64,000 nt of DNA from Allolobophora icterica (Eukaryota; Annelida; Clitellata; Crassiclitellata; Lumbricidae), in assembly GCA_963556255.1 (NCBI GenBank), contig OY744608.1, positions 27,499,028 through 27,563,027 on the forward strand, given 5' to 3'. The position numbers were made by a program, and so were the translations under genes. Below, in pieces: positions 13,801 to 23,659 of this stretch; the stretch's first letter is position 1; each line of letters opens with the position of its first letter. The notes under the pieces are model-generated. The model was not told the DNA's origin. It did no database searches and saw nothing but the letters and a program-made list of their open reading frames with translations.

Positions 13801-16501
13801 TCTATATTGGCCCTCACTCATCCTTCAATCTGGCCTAAAGTGCAGACTTTCGAGACACTTTCTGCAGCTGGTCTTCGGGGGTGGGGGTGCGTCAAGTGTA
13901 CGTACCCGGGGGGGTGTGGAAGAAAGTACGCTTGCGAACAGGGGGGGTCCAATTTCCCCGGATTTTTGCGTACGTATACATGGACGGCCCCTTTATAATT
14001 TTATCATTTAAAAGCGAAAACTAAACATAAACTTAAACCGTAAAACTGAATTTTGGTTAGTGGTTACGATAAAGCTAATCTTTAGGATTGGGATTTATCC
14101 AATTTAATCAAGAATAATATTGGTTAAATTACAAGCATGCCGAGTACAGAAAGAACTAAGAAACGCACAGCAGATTTGCTTTTGGATAGCGCTGAGAAAT
14201 GTCAAAAGCTTTCAGATTTATTTGACCAAACTCGACAGCAAACAATTACAACCATTCTGCCAACAACCAATCAGGCAACAACAAGTCAATCGTTAACTAT
14301 TGCGAGTCAGGTAGCATGCGAATGCGAATCGTCAATTGTAGCAAATGATGTAGCAAATGCAGCAAGTCAATCGTCAATGATTTTTGTGAGTCTGGATGCT
14401 ATTCCATCGTCAAGTAGGCCTAGGCCTAAGTCTTCAACACGTGTCGTCGAACTCATTCAACTTACCGAAGCAGGTTTGTCAACTAGGCCTAGTCAGCCGA
14501 CAAGTTTGACAGCAGTGAAACGATGTAAAATTCAGAACAAAAGAAACAGTGTTTCTTTTTACAAAGAATGAAACTAGACTTGAATAGTTAATTAAAGAAC
14601 AACAACGAACTAGAGATATTTGACGCAACTAAAGATTCAAAGAGGCGTGTGCTGTGTCTTGTAAATTGTGTCGTCAGTACACAGATGAGGCCAAAAAGTA
14701 TTTGACAAACGGCACTGTGCCCATCGCAGTAGGTGTCAGAGCTGATGGTGAAGATCGTTAAAAGTTAATAGTAGATCATTTGCAATCTGAAGCACACAAT
14801 GCCGTTAAAGTTCGAGATAAACTGCATAAGGAATGGGAGAAGGGAAACGATAAGCATCCTAGGCTTTATAAATCTTGAAAACTCATAAAGCCACATATTT
14901 TCGTACATCGAAGAATAAGACAAAGTTGCTGTATTCTTAGCTCAAAGATGCCAAACAGTTTCCTCGACCTCATGAAGGCCTACGTTTCGCTCAGCATCAG
15001 GTATACAATTGATGCGATAGCCTATTGAGTGACGTTCATGGCTGCAAGGCTGTGTGGAATAAAGTAGAGCAAAATGGGGACCCTAAAGAGAAGGGTGAAG
15101 CTCGAGGTTTCACAAAGACTTGGAGTGACAGAGAAATTTGGATATCTGCATTAATGGGCGATATCTTGGATGTATACAAAACTTTACAGAAACAATTTAA
15201 GCGAGATGATCTTGTCCTTTGTGACATACTGACATGCAGAGATGGAGCTCTTAGGAAGCTTCAACTGATGAAGAATCGACCGCATCCAGGTAAAGGTAGG
15301 CTACTTGTTAAAACAGAAAATGGCTGTACTAAATGTTTCTTGTTTATTAGACAATTATATAATAATAATAAATATTAAATTAATATTAAATTAAATTATG
15401 ACATTAAATAATAGATTAAATAATATGAAATATTATAATAAATAGATTATTAGTAATTATTCCTGTAACCAACAGCTCAGAAAGGTTTCTCTGATTCAGT
15501 GCTTTTTGACCTAAAATTACGCGCGAAAAATGCCCTTTTTCAAAATTCCCCACCAGTGAAAATTTCTTAAAAAATCCGCTTTAAAAGCGGCGTTGATGAT
15601 CTAAGTAATAATTAACTTTTATTTTCTTATCTGTGCCGCGATTTCAAATGTCCGTTATTTCCAACTTGGTGTCGGCGATCAACAGTTCTGATCGTCTTAT
15701 TTTAACATTTTCTCGACTAGATTTATAGCAAAACGAGCGCCATAAAACGTAGACCTGTGGCTTTAAGGACAAGCACATCGTTTTCACAGAATCGATTTGT
15801 GGGAAACCGTCAGCAATTGTGGGAACGGAAATTTCCTTAACAAATCTCATCGCTCGCCGCCAATTGTGGGTAACCGTGGGGCTTTATCTAGCGCCTCGTG
15901 TTTGCTAGGCACGGGCTGGGTTTGCTAGCAAAGTTCCCATAGATCCACAGATTTAGGAAGTAATGTTTCTCTCATTAGATGGTATATGTGGCTTGGTGTT
16001 TTAAGCCTTAGATGTTACAGACAAAGAGAAGTAGAAAGTAGAGAGCTGGGATGCTAGATGGTATATCTATATCGGAGGAACCACGATCGTCGGTGTTAGT
16101 GACGTCATCCGATTGACTGAGGTGGCTAAGGGGCTAGGCTCGGCGATCGGTCTGATGGCTACTCTGTGGTGAGAGTAAGGGTGTCGGTTATGCCTATGAA
16201 TCTATTTATCTACTTCACTAATCTCTCCTCTCTCTTAGTTAATTAATGACAATCGTAACCATATATATATATCCTTTATTATACAAAGCAATGACTTCAG
16301 TACAGGCTACAATACTTATCAGTAGCTCTTACCTATTACAACAGGGCTATCTATTCGTACCTAACGCACATTATAACGGGGACTCTATTCGTACATATAT
16401 GCACAGAGTCTTAATACAAGTACACGTATATATAGCTAGTAAATATGTCAATAGCATCAAATGAGAAATACGGGGACTATAGCCAATATCAGGTCTTATT
16501 C

Positions 16502-16552
<51 letters not shown>

Positions 16553-19163
16553 TAATAATAATAATAATAATTATTATTCTTTAATTAAGCGCCTGCAAAC
16601 GCACTGCGCTGTACATGTACAAGTCATGTTATGCGATAAACCTTAACTACTAACAGAACAGACAGCCTGCAATACTCGGAGCAAATTGCAGCCTACAAAG
16701 CATGTCCGCCTATGGGACTCGATCTCTGTACCTCTCGCACTCTACGCCAGATGTTATCCAATGCGCCATCGGGCACTATCACTCGTCTCAGTTCCATTTT
16801 CATTTCCATTTTCATTTCCATTTTCATTTCCATTTTCATTTCTCATTTCCAGTTTCACACTAGTCTCTTGGGTCGTTATATAATCGTTCTTAGGTAGGTG
16901 AGTAAGCGGTTGTATATATGCCGAGGTCCTTAGTTCACAGGGCCTGTCGCATTGACGTGTTGCTCTCACTGTACACTTAGTCACGGCTTCTCGATAGGGG
17001 CAAAATAGAATGTAGGCTACTCACAAGTCTTCCATGAGAGACGGGGGTCAGAGAGGTGCTTCTTCTTCGGTGTGTAGTGGGTCGTGGCATCCTTACTCGC
17101 GGCAGGTCTTCGCAGTAGGTCGATTCAGGCAGGAACCGGCATTCGCTTCGGCTGGCCTTCCATCACGGCAGGTCATCGTGATGCTTTCAGACGGAGGCAG
17201 CCGGAATCCATCGTCGGCTCTCCGGAGTTTTCGGACCGCAGCGGCGTCTTCCCGGCGCGTCCTCCTCGTCTGGAACGGTCACGGAACTCGTCACGGAGCT
17301 GGAAACCGGAAAACTGGAAAACTGAATTGGGTGCTGTTGTCTCTCTTTTTGTACTCATCCTTTTCTTCATACTGGCTTTTGTGACGTCTGGCGTGGGTCT
17401 CATTGCGCATGCGCGGATGTTTGAGCATCCCGGCGGATCATGCGGTCCAGGGGCGCGTCTCCTGATTGGCTGATGCTTCTTCCAATCGCTCGGATATCTT
17501 CTGTCTGCAGGGGCGGATCTAGACTTTTACTCTACGGGGGGCGATTTCATGGACGTCCAAGGTCAAAGGAATTAAAATTAAAATTAGGCCTACTTATCAA
17601 GTTTAGAGCATGATTAAAGCAAGGGCGTGTAGAGGTAATATTCAAACTGCAGTCCGGCGCTGTAAGAACTTACATGCGTAATAATAATCACATGGCATTT
17701 ATCCTGTAGTACTGTATACTAGTGTATAGCATATCAAATTTTAAAATTTTAAATATAAACAAATATTCTTTGGACTCTTAGGGGGGCGATCGCCCCAATC
17801 GCCCCCCTCTGGATCCGCCACTGTCTGTCTGTCATCTGTATCTTGTATACGGAGGGGCGGCCTCAAGTTTCGGCCATCGGTCGTGCTGTGTGTGTCGGCT
17901 TCTCTTGTAGTTGTAGCGGCTGCTGTGTAGGGTGACACCAGCGGAGGCGGTACTCTGGTATAGTCGGATTGGTAGATTATGTTACACCGGCGGTCGGTCT
18001 CTGCAGCTGCTTGTGATTGGTGGGTCACTCTAGTGCCCTCGTGTGGTGTGACGTCAGCGGCAGGTGCCTTATGAGAAGGGAGGGGGTTTCGGGATGGGGG
18101 TTCAGCGTACAACCCTGTTGCTTGGCTGATCTGTATTCTGATTGGTTATCTAAATTCAGTATGAGAATTGTATAAAAAAGACTGGGGGGTTAGACCTTTA
18201 TTCATATGGAGTTGGGGTGTGCAATGAAGACTTTACTATGGAGTCCTAAGAAAGACTAGGGGGTTGAACCTTCCCAACCCCCCGACAATTCTCACCCTGT
18301 CTAAATTATTATCTTCATTACATTACGTTACCCTCAATAAAAAAAAGTGAGGTTGTTAGACGAATCTCACAGATTCATAGTTTGACTAACGAATTCAAAG
18401 TTCTCCAACTCAAAACAAAAACTGAACGACGATTTCAACCTTAGCCATTTCTGTCCAATCGAAAACTGCCCCACGAAATCCCATTGGCGGGCGTCTCTGC
18501 TCGTTGACTTAAACTTAATTTTTATTTATATAGCGCCGGTCGTGCTAAATAAACGCCGCTTCAAATTAGCTATCTTAAACTAAGCATACATTAATTATCA
18601 AGCTGAGTAAACAAGTTATTTGATAAGCAAGGTTTCGCTACAGAACCACCAACCACTCTGACAATTCTCACCCTGGTTATTACTTTTAATATTATCATTA
18701 TCATCATCATCATCATCATCATCAGTAGGCTATAATGAGGTATGGCACATAAACGACTGTTATAATTATTTAACAGTTGCTATAAGGGGAAACAATGCGA
18801 GATTTCGTACCCCCACTTTCTAGACCAAAGTTACGCCTCTGCAGTGTCTGCACAGTCATGATAGTTGGTGGTAGCGGTGACTATAGGTCTATATGATGAA
18901 GATGGTGATGGTGAATGCGGTGATAATGGCTGTGGTTGTGGTGATGATGATGATGATGATGATGATGACGACGACGATGACGATGACGATGATAGTAAGG
19001 AGGAGGAGGATGGCCTATGAAGTTCGATCTACGTTGAACGTAGCATCTGAATACGTACAGTGGGGACGTAGTCTCCAGGGGAGTGGTTGGTTGTGTATGA
19101 GATTAGCATACGAGTCTTTTCCACGGTTTCGTCTCCAACAGCTACGCAGTTGATCTTCTGCAT
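4988..19163 (-). CDS. Cdc42-like Rho GTPase, gene A (4 coding exons, 192 codons)
   Basis: Rho-family small GTPase closest by eye to Cdc42, a membrane-anchored switch for actin organisation and polarity. The coding parts are 19059-19163, 10415-10597, 6289-6489 and 4988-5077, joined on the minus strand, all introns phase 0 with GT-AG borders (8461, 3925 and 1211 bp). The product would be 192 residues, against 191 usual for Cdc42. Visible family motifs: Thr35 of switch I, DTAGQE at 57-62, GTQTD at about 114-118, CSAL near 159, and a C-terminal CVLL prenylation box. Exon 1 is unusual: the P-loop reads GDETVEKT, with Glu at positions 12 and 15 where the family has Gly, Arg at 18, and Ser at 28 where Cdc42 has Phe. 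Exons 2-4 have no stop or frameshift. It is either an atypical, nucleotide-binding-deficient GTPase or a gene beginning to decay; expression is unknown. Gene B is its tandem paralogue. Confidence 0.85.
6289..6489 (-). CDS. Gene A coding exon 3 (residues 97-163)
   Basis: Acceptor GTCAG then TGG GTG CCA ([10 protein letters not shown]); 67 codons end in VECSALTQ before donor GTACAT at 6288. It carries the guanine-recognition TQTD (TQxD form, typical of Rho proteins), the Rho insert helix ([19 protein letters not shown]) and the CSAL motif. Six residues differ from the gene B exon. Confidence 0.92.
6608..7616 (+). mobile_element. 5'-truncated CR1-like LINE in gene A intron 2
   Basis: Starts inside the RT domain (LFTAAIP, then a YADD-region sequence [12 protein letters not shown] in broken frames), continues with [39 protein letters not shown] and the DYCNSLL-type region, and ends in a GCGCCTC/GAGGCGC stem followed by a (ATACA)n tail at 7594-7615. 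Many frameshifts. The matching insertion in unit B (36308-36848) shares both junctions but has lost about 470 internal bp, so the insertion predates the duplication. Confidence 0.85.
7617..8580. other. Intron 2 sequence of gene A, partly hAT-derived
   Basis: 7617-7980 and 8260-8560 are collinear with unit B (36849-37205 and 38525-38800). About 8122-8190 reads CAGGCCCGAGTTAACCATTG followed by GGAGCACGTGCTCCGGGGCC, a hAT-like terminus; a partner was not found. No gene. Confidence 0.5.
8581..9725 (-). mobile_element. 5'-truncated CR1-like LINE, minus strand (unit A)
   Basis: On the minus strand 9698-9321 gives [30 protein letters not shown] and [12 protein letters not shown], the core RT palm motifs. 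A frameshifted continuation at 9293-8835 gives [17 protein letters not shown] and [12 protein letters not shown]. The 3' end is at about 8581, with the GCGCCTC stem near 8610-8645. The unit B copy is 40446-41605. Confidence 0.85.
9981..10304. mobile_element. hAT-type MITE, 324 bp, TSD TACGTACG (unit A only)
   Basis: Flanked by an exact 8-bp duplication TACGTACG at 9973-9980 and 10305-10312. Ends CATAGGCGTAATTT and, inverted, CAGGGGCGTAACTTT, followed by G/C-rich blocks reading GTACCCCCCACTTTTT. Unit B at about 41880-41900 is empty. Related termini lie at about 18810-18840 and 63645-63675 and in the 37.7-kb region. Confidence 0.9.
10415..10597 (-). CDS. Gene A coding exon 2 (residues 36-96, switch II)
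   Basis: Acceptor ATTAG at 10598-10602, then codons for [20 protein letters not shown], then [14 protein letters not shown], ending ENVMEK before donor GTAAGC at 10414-10409. Exactly 61 codons. The catalytic Gln61 equivalent in DTAGQE is present. Over the same exon gene B differs at several positions (for example [23 protein letters not shown]). Confidence 0.92.
10734..10821. repeat. (TA)n microsatellite, about 88 bp, unit A only
   Basis: Uninterrupted TA dinucleotides upstream of gene A exon 2. At the same spot in unit B (about 42314) only CGCGTATAGGCG remains, so the tract expanded in A or contracted in B after duplication. Confidence 0.97.
10990..12055 (-). pseudogene. Gag-like repetitive module, unit A copy
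   Basis: Read on the minus strand from 12055: several degenerate repeats of the type [14 protein letters not shown], then [18 protein letters not shown] and [15 protein letters not shown] sequence, [16 protein letters not shown], and farther down [20 protein letters not shown]. Frames are broken several times. The same order occurs in unit B on the minus strand (47755-47265, then 42985-42480) and on the plus strand at 45486-46300. A coiled-coil-prone repeat followed by a Pro/Ser/His-rich tail resembles a retroelement gag or ORF1, but I recognise no defined family. Confidence 0.5.
12058..13110. other. Transposon debris upstream of the gag-like module
   Basis: 12058-12175 is shared with 46735-46860. 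12165-12255 matches the C-terminal coding part of the hAT element at 48310-48400. A hAT-like terminus CAGGGGCGTCTACACC begins near 12259, and another (AAGTTTGAGAACCCCTG) ends at about 12809; partners for these were not found. 12850-13110 is shared with 62750-63000. No gene is seen. Confidence 0.5.
13111..15582 (+). mobile_element. hAT element relic, about 2.5 kb (unit A only)
   Basis: Absent at the matching place in unit B (near 63000). Flanks are TAAAGCGG at 13103-13110 and AAAAGCGG at 15583-15590 (7 of 8 bases). The ends share ATTTTTTAA and ACTGGTGGGGAA in inverted orientation. Inside are a 144-codon ORF at 14137-14571 ([20 protein letters not shown], Ser/Thr-rich, probably the N-terminal region) and transposase remnants. 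At 15025-15378 it reads [20 protein letters not shown] and [17 protein letters not shown], resembling ZNF862-type hAT transposases. At 13300-13500 there are four copies of a roughly 60-70 bp tandem repeat (CAGACGTGAAATCTTTAT). Numerous stops show it is inactive. Confidence 0.75.
14137..14571 (+). CDS. Hypothetical 144-codon ORF inside the hAT relic
   Basis: [20 protein letters not shown] start; basic N-terminus, then Ser/Thr/Ala/Gln-rich sequence with no domain I recognise, ending FYKE. It lies upstream of ZNF862-like transposase remnants in the same orientation, so it is most likely the linker or N-terminal part of the former transposase, not an independent gene. Confidence 0.35.
   Translation: MPSTERTKKRTADLLLDSAEKCQKLSDLFDQTRQQTITTILPTTNQATTSQSLTIASQVACECESSIVANDVANAASQSSMIFVSLDAIPSSSRPRPKSSTRVVELIQLTEAGLSTRPSQPTSLTAVKRCKIQNKRNSVSFYKE
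16501..16575. repeat. (AAT)n microsatellite with inverted end
   Basis: About 22 AAT triplets interrupted once by AAAAAAT, then AATTATTATT. Confidence 0.95.
17508..17823. mobile_element. hAT MITE, 316 bp, TSD TCTGTCTG
   Basis: Exact 8-bp duplications at 17500-17507 and 17824-17831. Termini CAGGGGCGGATCTAGA and, inverted, CAGTGGCGGATCCAGA, then GGGGGGCGAT blocks. The interior matches the larger hAT relic at 1320-2129. Confidence 0.92.
18157..18299. mobile_element. hAT-type MITE, 143 bp, TSD TCTAAATT
   Basis: Exact 8-bp duplications at 18149-18156 and 18300-18307. Inverted ends CAGTATGAGAATTGT and CAGGGTGAGAATTGT. Much of the element can fold on itself (GGGGGGTTAGACC against GGTTCAACCCCC). A solitary related end (ACAATTCTCACCCTG) is present at about 18660 and 63495. 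Confidence 0.92.
18925..18995. repeat. GTG/GAT/GAC triplet tract next to gene A exon 1
   Basis: Short runs of GTG, GAT and GAC triplets about 65 bp downstream of the exon 1 donor on the gene strand. The matching tract in unit B (63749-63924) is more than twice as long. Confidence 0.9.
19059..19163 (-). CDS. Gene A coding exon 1 (residues 1-35, altered P-loop)
   Basis: Starts with ATG CAG AAG at 19163 ([10 protein letters not shown]) and ends at YVPT, the usual Cdc42 exon boundary, followed by a good donor GTACGT at 19058-19053. Upstream of the ATG an acceptor-like CTTACAG ends at 19173, so the start codon probably lies a few bases into an exon that continues a spliced 5' UTR. Residues 10-17 read GDETVEKT. 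Lys16, Thr17 and Asp11 are kept, but Gly12 and Gly15 are both Glu, and Phe28 is Ser (TNHSPGDY). No stop codon interrupts the exon. Confidence 0.8.
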
Positions 19164-19423
19164 GGTAATCGCCTGTAAGACATAAGTCGCTGGAAAAAAA
19201 GCTTTACTCAACTATGATGTTAGTAATTACAAGATACGATTGTGGTACACCAATGTCTGGGCACGGAATAAATGTCAAACACATTGATGACTTATTGCAG
19301 CGCAGGCCTACAGGCTAAGAAAACAGAAATCAAGAAGCGTATCATATATAAACTTAGGCTATGCGTGTTTTCAAACTCACGTTTCCGGTCTTCTGATGAA
19401 CATCTGTAAGCGAATAACGTAAA

Positions 19424-19675
19424 TCAATCTATAGGTTCATATAAAATGTTCCATTTTAACCATTTATTATGTCGATCTTCTCTTTGTACAATGTCATGTA
19501 GATAGCCTATAAGATCACTTCTGTAAGAAGGGTGATCGTTAGATATACATGGAGCTTTTGCCTGAAGCAAAGATTTGAAGGATTCAACGACAACAAACGG
19601 ATAGCCATTGCACTTGGAATCACACCAGGTTTCAAACTCAAGACGCATCAGCCTAAATATTACAACATCGATCAT
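19424..19675 (-). CDS. Unrecognised 83-codon ORF upstream of gene A
   Basis: Starts MIDVVIFRLMRLEFETWCDS and ends KWNILYEPID. No family recognised. It lies 260 bp upstream of the gene A start codon on the same strand. Just below it a short segment (about 19381-19403) is bordered by CTTACAG and GTGAGT and could be a 5' UTR exon of gene A. It may be a chance ORF. Confidence 0.2.
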   Translation of the reverse strand: MIDVVIFRLMRLEFETWCDSKCNGYPFVVVESFKSLLQAKAPCISNDHPSYRSDLIGYLHDIVQREDRHNKWLKWNILYEPID

Positions 19676-20057
19676 TATAAGCTATAGGCCTACCTGTTGC
19701 TTAGCCTACGTCTAACGTTACATAAGCTTATAAGAGTGATAAATATAAAGTCCAGCCGAACACGTACGGTTCCTCCGCAAGCGAAAACAACTAACAAGTT
19801 TTAAGAAAAACTCTATAAGTGCTCGATTACGATTTGAATAAATCCAGCCAATAGCCTATCTAAATGAAATTTACGACGACTTGTAACTGAACTCTGATCT
19901 CAGCTAGGCCTCACTTTAATTAACGTTATTACTGCACGGTATATAGGCCTACTCGTTTGCTTTTCTACAGCTTGCCAGCGTAGGGCTATTTTTAGAATGA
20001 TTGCGCAGGTCTATACATGTAAATAGAAAATGTAGAAACCAGGTCGATATACGATAG

Positions 20058-20772
20058 CATAGGCGTAGACTCTGGGGGGTCAGCCGGGGCACGTGCCCCC
20101 CCAATAATTGAGGAGCCGGGGCAATGCCCCCCCAAAAATCGAGAGGAGAATTTCGTCAAATATTAAAATATTATGTTTCAATACAGACAAATTTCTTCAG
20201 AAACAGAAAAACAGAGACACAGAACTGAAATACTATGAGAAATCCATAATGGAAACAAAGATTTATTTTTATCTTCAATATCTTCAATGTGAAACAAATT
20301 TACATGTAAACAAAACACCCATTTCATACGCATTAACGTAACACCGGAAGCCTTTGCCGACTGTCCAGACCAGAGGTGAAAAAAAGCTTTTCGGATTTTG
20401 CTTTAAACAACAACAAAAAGAAAACCACAAAATTTGTTTTTGTTTAAAAAAATTAATTTCTTATTTTTGTAGAAGTTATTTTAATAGCATTGATTAAATG
20501 ACTTTAAATTTTCGGAAATCGCAACTGAATTTACTGAGTTGGAGCTCTTGTTCATGCCATTTTTCATGATTTTTATGATCCGAAATCAGAAAAACATAAA
20601 AACAACTAAAAACAACAAAAACCATAAAACCAAAAACCGAAAAAACAACACCAAACAACGTTTCATCTTGAAAAAACTTTTTTGCACCTCTGGTCCAGAC
20701 CCCATGCCCCACCAATATTTTGTCCCACTAATATTTTGCCCCACCAATATTTTGGACAAGTTTACGCCAGTG
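20058..20772. mobile_element. hAT-type non-autonomous element, 715 bp, TSD TACGATAG
   Basis: Exact 8-bp duplications at 20050-20057 and 20773-20780. Ends CATAGGCGTAGAC and, inverted, CACTGGCGTAAAC. The empty site is preserved at about 455-468 in the flank of the left unit. It contains GCCCCCCC blocks near the left end, AT-rich filler, and no transposase. A degraded relative lies at 28612-28985. Confidence 0.92.
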
Positions 20773-21039
20773 TACGATAGATCTGTAAAACTATGTATAG
20801 GCCGGGCTGCGGTCGGTAGGGGCCTATATAAGTTCAAAGAGACGAGTCTTGAGTTTAAACCTGAATGACATCAATGAATTGGTAGCGAATTCGAAACGGA
20901 CCAGACACCAGCGCCTGAATCTTTGCCCGGGAACCGATTTTGACCATAATATCTACCTATCGATTTGTCTTGACTAAGCGCTGTGAAATCTGATTCTTGC
21001 AACTGCTTTTTTTCGGCGCTACAGAACCTCGAGATAACG

Positions 21040-21315
21040 ATTCATCATCATCATCATCAGTTCCTGACGCCAGCCACTTGGCGGCGATGGGTACGAATAA
21101 ATGGTATCCACTGTCGTCGGTCATTTGTCAAGTCTACTGCCCCTTAGTGTTAGTCCAAGTGATGTTATGTCCTCATTTATATCATCCATCCGACGTAGTC
21201 TTGGTCTGCCTTTGTGTCTTTTTCCTTCGAATCTTGCATGTAATGCACTGTGTGGAAAACGTTCAACTATAGCAATCTCTCTTACGACCGAGAATGCCGG
21301 ACAGTACAACATGCA
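21040..21315 (-). mobile_element. RTE-like LINE 3' fragment with (GAT)n tail
   Basis: The minus strand reads FEGKRHKGRPRLRRMDDI and NEDITSLGLTLRG, the C-terminal region shared by many non-LTR retrotransposon polyproteins (GKRxRGRPRxxWxD). It ends in (GAT)n at about 21044-21060. The left unit flank lacks it (empty site near 2790), so it is a separate insertion. Confidence 0.8.
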
Positions 21316-21952
21316 CTGTTCAGGTGCGGACACATGAAGAGTCACAACATCCATTGATCTATTGGTGTTAAGTGGTGAACATCGCAGAGCTTCTGATTTT
21401 CATTAGACTCCAAGACGATAGACGAACCTGGAGCCAGACCATTATTTTATTTACCTAATTCAGATTACTTTAATTTACTTACTTGCGGCAGCGGTGAATG
21501 CGTGCCGTGAACTGTCCTAATTACTGCTGACTGATCACTCCAATTTTCGTGCAATATGATTGGCCATAACAACACTGCCGACACCTCACGCCGCGTGACA
21601 TGACTGACATCATCCATAACAGCACCAATTTCGGAAATTATTTTAAACAACATGGCGGCGAGGATGAGCAAATCGAATAATAATGTACAGTTGAGCACGT
21701 ATCTGTCATGGAAGTTTAGCGACTGCAGAAAGCACGCCGATGAAATTCGAATGAATTGCCGGCTGAAAAGTCAAGCCAAAAATGAGTGTTCAACGTATGC
21801 TGAAGGCTCAACCAACGTTGTGAAATCAGCCGTCACACGTCATCTTACGTCAGTGTTCCTAGTGAATGTTCATTCATTCATTCTGAGAAGTTATATAGCG
21901 GCTCTTTAAGAAACCTACTCAGATAACGGAACTGAAGTGAGATAGGCCTACT

Positions 21953-22111
21953 CAGGAACGTATAGCCAGTGTTAAATTCAAGAGGAGGCAACTAGGGTTT
22001 GGGGAGGGAGTACTTGGTGCTTCTGGGGTGCAACCCACGGAAACATTTTGAAATCCAAAAAAGCAAGAGGAGGCAACTGTCTCATCTTTCCTCATGGTGG
22101 CTACGCCTATG
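21953..22111. mobile_element. hAT-type MITE, 159 bp, TSD GGCCTACT
   Basis: Exact 8-bp duplications at 21945-21952 and 22112-22119. Ends CAGGAACGTATAGCCAG and, inverted, CATAGGCGTAGCCACC. A direct repeat AAGAGGAGGCAACT occurs twice inside. Confidence 0.9.
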
Positions 22112-22680
22112 GGCCTACTAGATGAGTACTATACGCAGCGATACGAAAAATTACGGATACGATACACAAAATACGCTGCACACAAGAGCTCCCGAGGTCG
22201 ACCGCATATCGCTCGCCTACTCGATCCAGCGCGATCGATTTTCAACCCGCCTACTATTTTCAAATCAGACGCGCCGGAACATCGTATTCGTAATCTCCGA
22301 ACTTCTAAAACGCCACTCGAAAGCCAAGCGCAGGGCACCAGCCTATTCACGAGCGCTGCGTCAAATCAGAAGGTTTTCCAAAGAGTAGTCCAAAGGAGAT
22401 AGGAGTCCGGTTATCTGCGGGTCCAGATCAAGATCAACTGTTAAGGCGGGTGTCGTTTAGGGGGAGAATTGGAAGGTGGAAGATCAGATGAGTCAGGGTA
22501 AGAGTTCTTAAATAGGTGAGACTTCAGTTTTTAATGGAAAGTCCGGGAGTGATAGATAGAGGAGCATGAGGAGGAGGACGAGAACGAGGAGGATGGAGGA
22601 CGTGTTGCAATAATCGATGATGACTTATATAGTGCCTCTACTTGGGATAGGGATAGGGTTGCCACTCGTCCCGATTTTGT
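22112..22680. other. Dispersed repeat and purine-rich DNA, no gene
   Basis: 22285-22395 belongs to the repeat family at 3830-4075 (AAGCGCAGGGCACCAGCCTA). 22430-22620 is purine-rich (GAGGAGGACGAGAACGAGG). No coding evidence. Confidence 0.5.
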
Positions 22681-23185
22681 CGGGACTGTCCCGAATTTAA
22701 GGTAAATGTCCCGCGTCCCGACTTGTGGGAATTGTTTTCCAAACTAACAAAATGCTGTGGCTTAAAAACATTACCAGTATTATATTTGTTCAACACCATT
22801 ATAAATATATAACGCAGGCGAAATGAAATATCACAAATAACGACAATCAAACACATCCTGACATTATTGCAGTGTTCGAAATCATAAATCTCAATCGTCT
22901 TTTTAAAATAAATAGTTACTCTCCCAAGCAATTAATCGCGCCTCTGGTCCCATATCATGATCGAGGTGATTTACGATTTCGCTGCTCCAAAATTACGTCC
23001 CGACTTCCTAGTTTAGAAAGTGGTTAATCTATGCCTCTCCCAGACAACTACTCAAAGGTTTAGGAAAAGAGAGGAGGGCTAATAGAGATGGGTCAGTTGG
23101 ATCACATGCTTTGTTGGGATTAGAAAGCAGAAACAATGCCTGCCTTGTTGTCGTTACATTGTCAGACTTGCCAATCACTCATACG

Positions 23186-23428
23186 CAGTGCTTTTTTCTG
23201 GAGAAAAAGGTTCCGGAACGGAATAATTATGGGCGGGATAAAATCCCGAGAAAAAACGGGATTGGGGTTGGGCGGGGTTTCAATAAACACTGAAAACAGT
23301 TCAAAACACTGAAATTAAATTAAAATAACTAAATTAGGGCCTACTGTTTTTAGTATTGAAATAAATAAATTATTTTTTAGTACCTGAAAAATGTGCCAAA
23401 ACGCCGTTCCGGCTGAAAAAAAGCACTA
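23186..23428. mobile_element. hAT-type MITE, 243 bp, TSD CTCATACG
   Basis: Exact 8-bp duplications at 23178-23185 and 23429-23436. Ends CAGTGCTTTTTTCTGG and, inverted, TAGTGCTTTTTTTCAGCC, with GTTCCGGAACGG next to the left end and CCGTTCCGG next to the right. The left unit flank (near 2940) is empty. Confidence 0.92.
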
Positions 23429-23659
23429 CTCATACGTTATAATATGATTTCAACAAGTCTAGCTGGATCGTTCAAAGCATGTACATTTTTCAGCATGCAA
23501 AATGAACGAGAATTGTAACAGAAACGGCACTATTTGTGCTCTAATCAGCATTCCTCTCCCTCTACTCTTTGTCTCTCGCTCTCCTCCTTTTTCTCCTCCC
23601 TTTCTATTACCTTCTGTGTCAACAGATAAATTTTTTACTCTCTGTCTGTCTTTCTGTCT

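Larger units (their letters stand above)
15809..18372. other. 2.56-kb insertion in unit A, composite
   Basis: Unit B joins the two flanks directly (CAGAATCGATT then CGTAGTTTGACTAACG at about 63200), whereas unit A carries this block. It contains (AAT)n at 16501-16575, a 12-bp repeat CATTTTCATTTC at 16793-16846, a GC-rich stretch 17035-17480 with overlapping ORFs of no recognised family, and two hAT MITEs (17508-17823 and 18157-18299). The nature of the carrier is unclear. Confidence 0.6.
2960..23460. repeat. Tandem duplication unit A
   Basis: Runs from the 24-bp repeat block through gene A to its 5' flank. Blocks collinear with unit B: 2960-3290 = 32490-32900, 4190-6300 = 32900-36000, 6600-7980 = 36300-37205, 8260-9960 = 38525-41870, 10400-11490 = 41990-42985, 11490-12055 = 47270-47755, 12850-13110 = 62750-63000, 15590-15808 = 63000-63205, 18372-19058 = 63205-64000. 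The rest is insertion in one or the other. Pairwise identity was not computed; by eye the shared parts look roughly 90 percent alike. Confidence 0.8.

Noticed and set aside
17034..17473. Overlapping 116- and 129-codon ORFs
   Set aside because: GC-rich sequence with open frames on both strands and no family resemblance; lies in a transposon-rich insertion.
4988..19163. Gene A as a Rac rather than Cdc42
   Set aside because: [18 protein letters not shown] and [12 protein letters not shown] fit Cdc42 better than the Rac equivalents, though a formal tree was not made.
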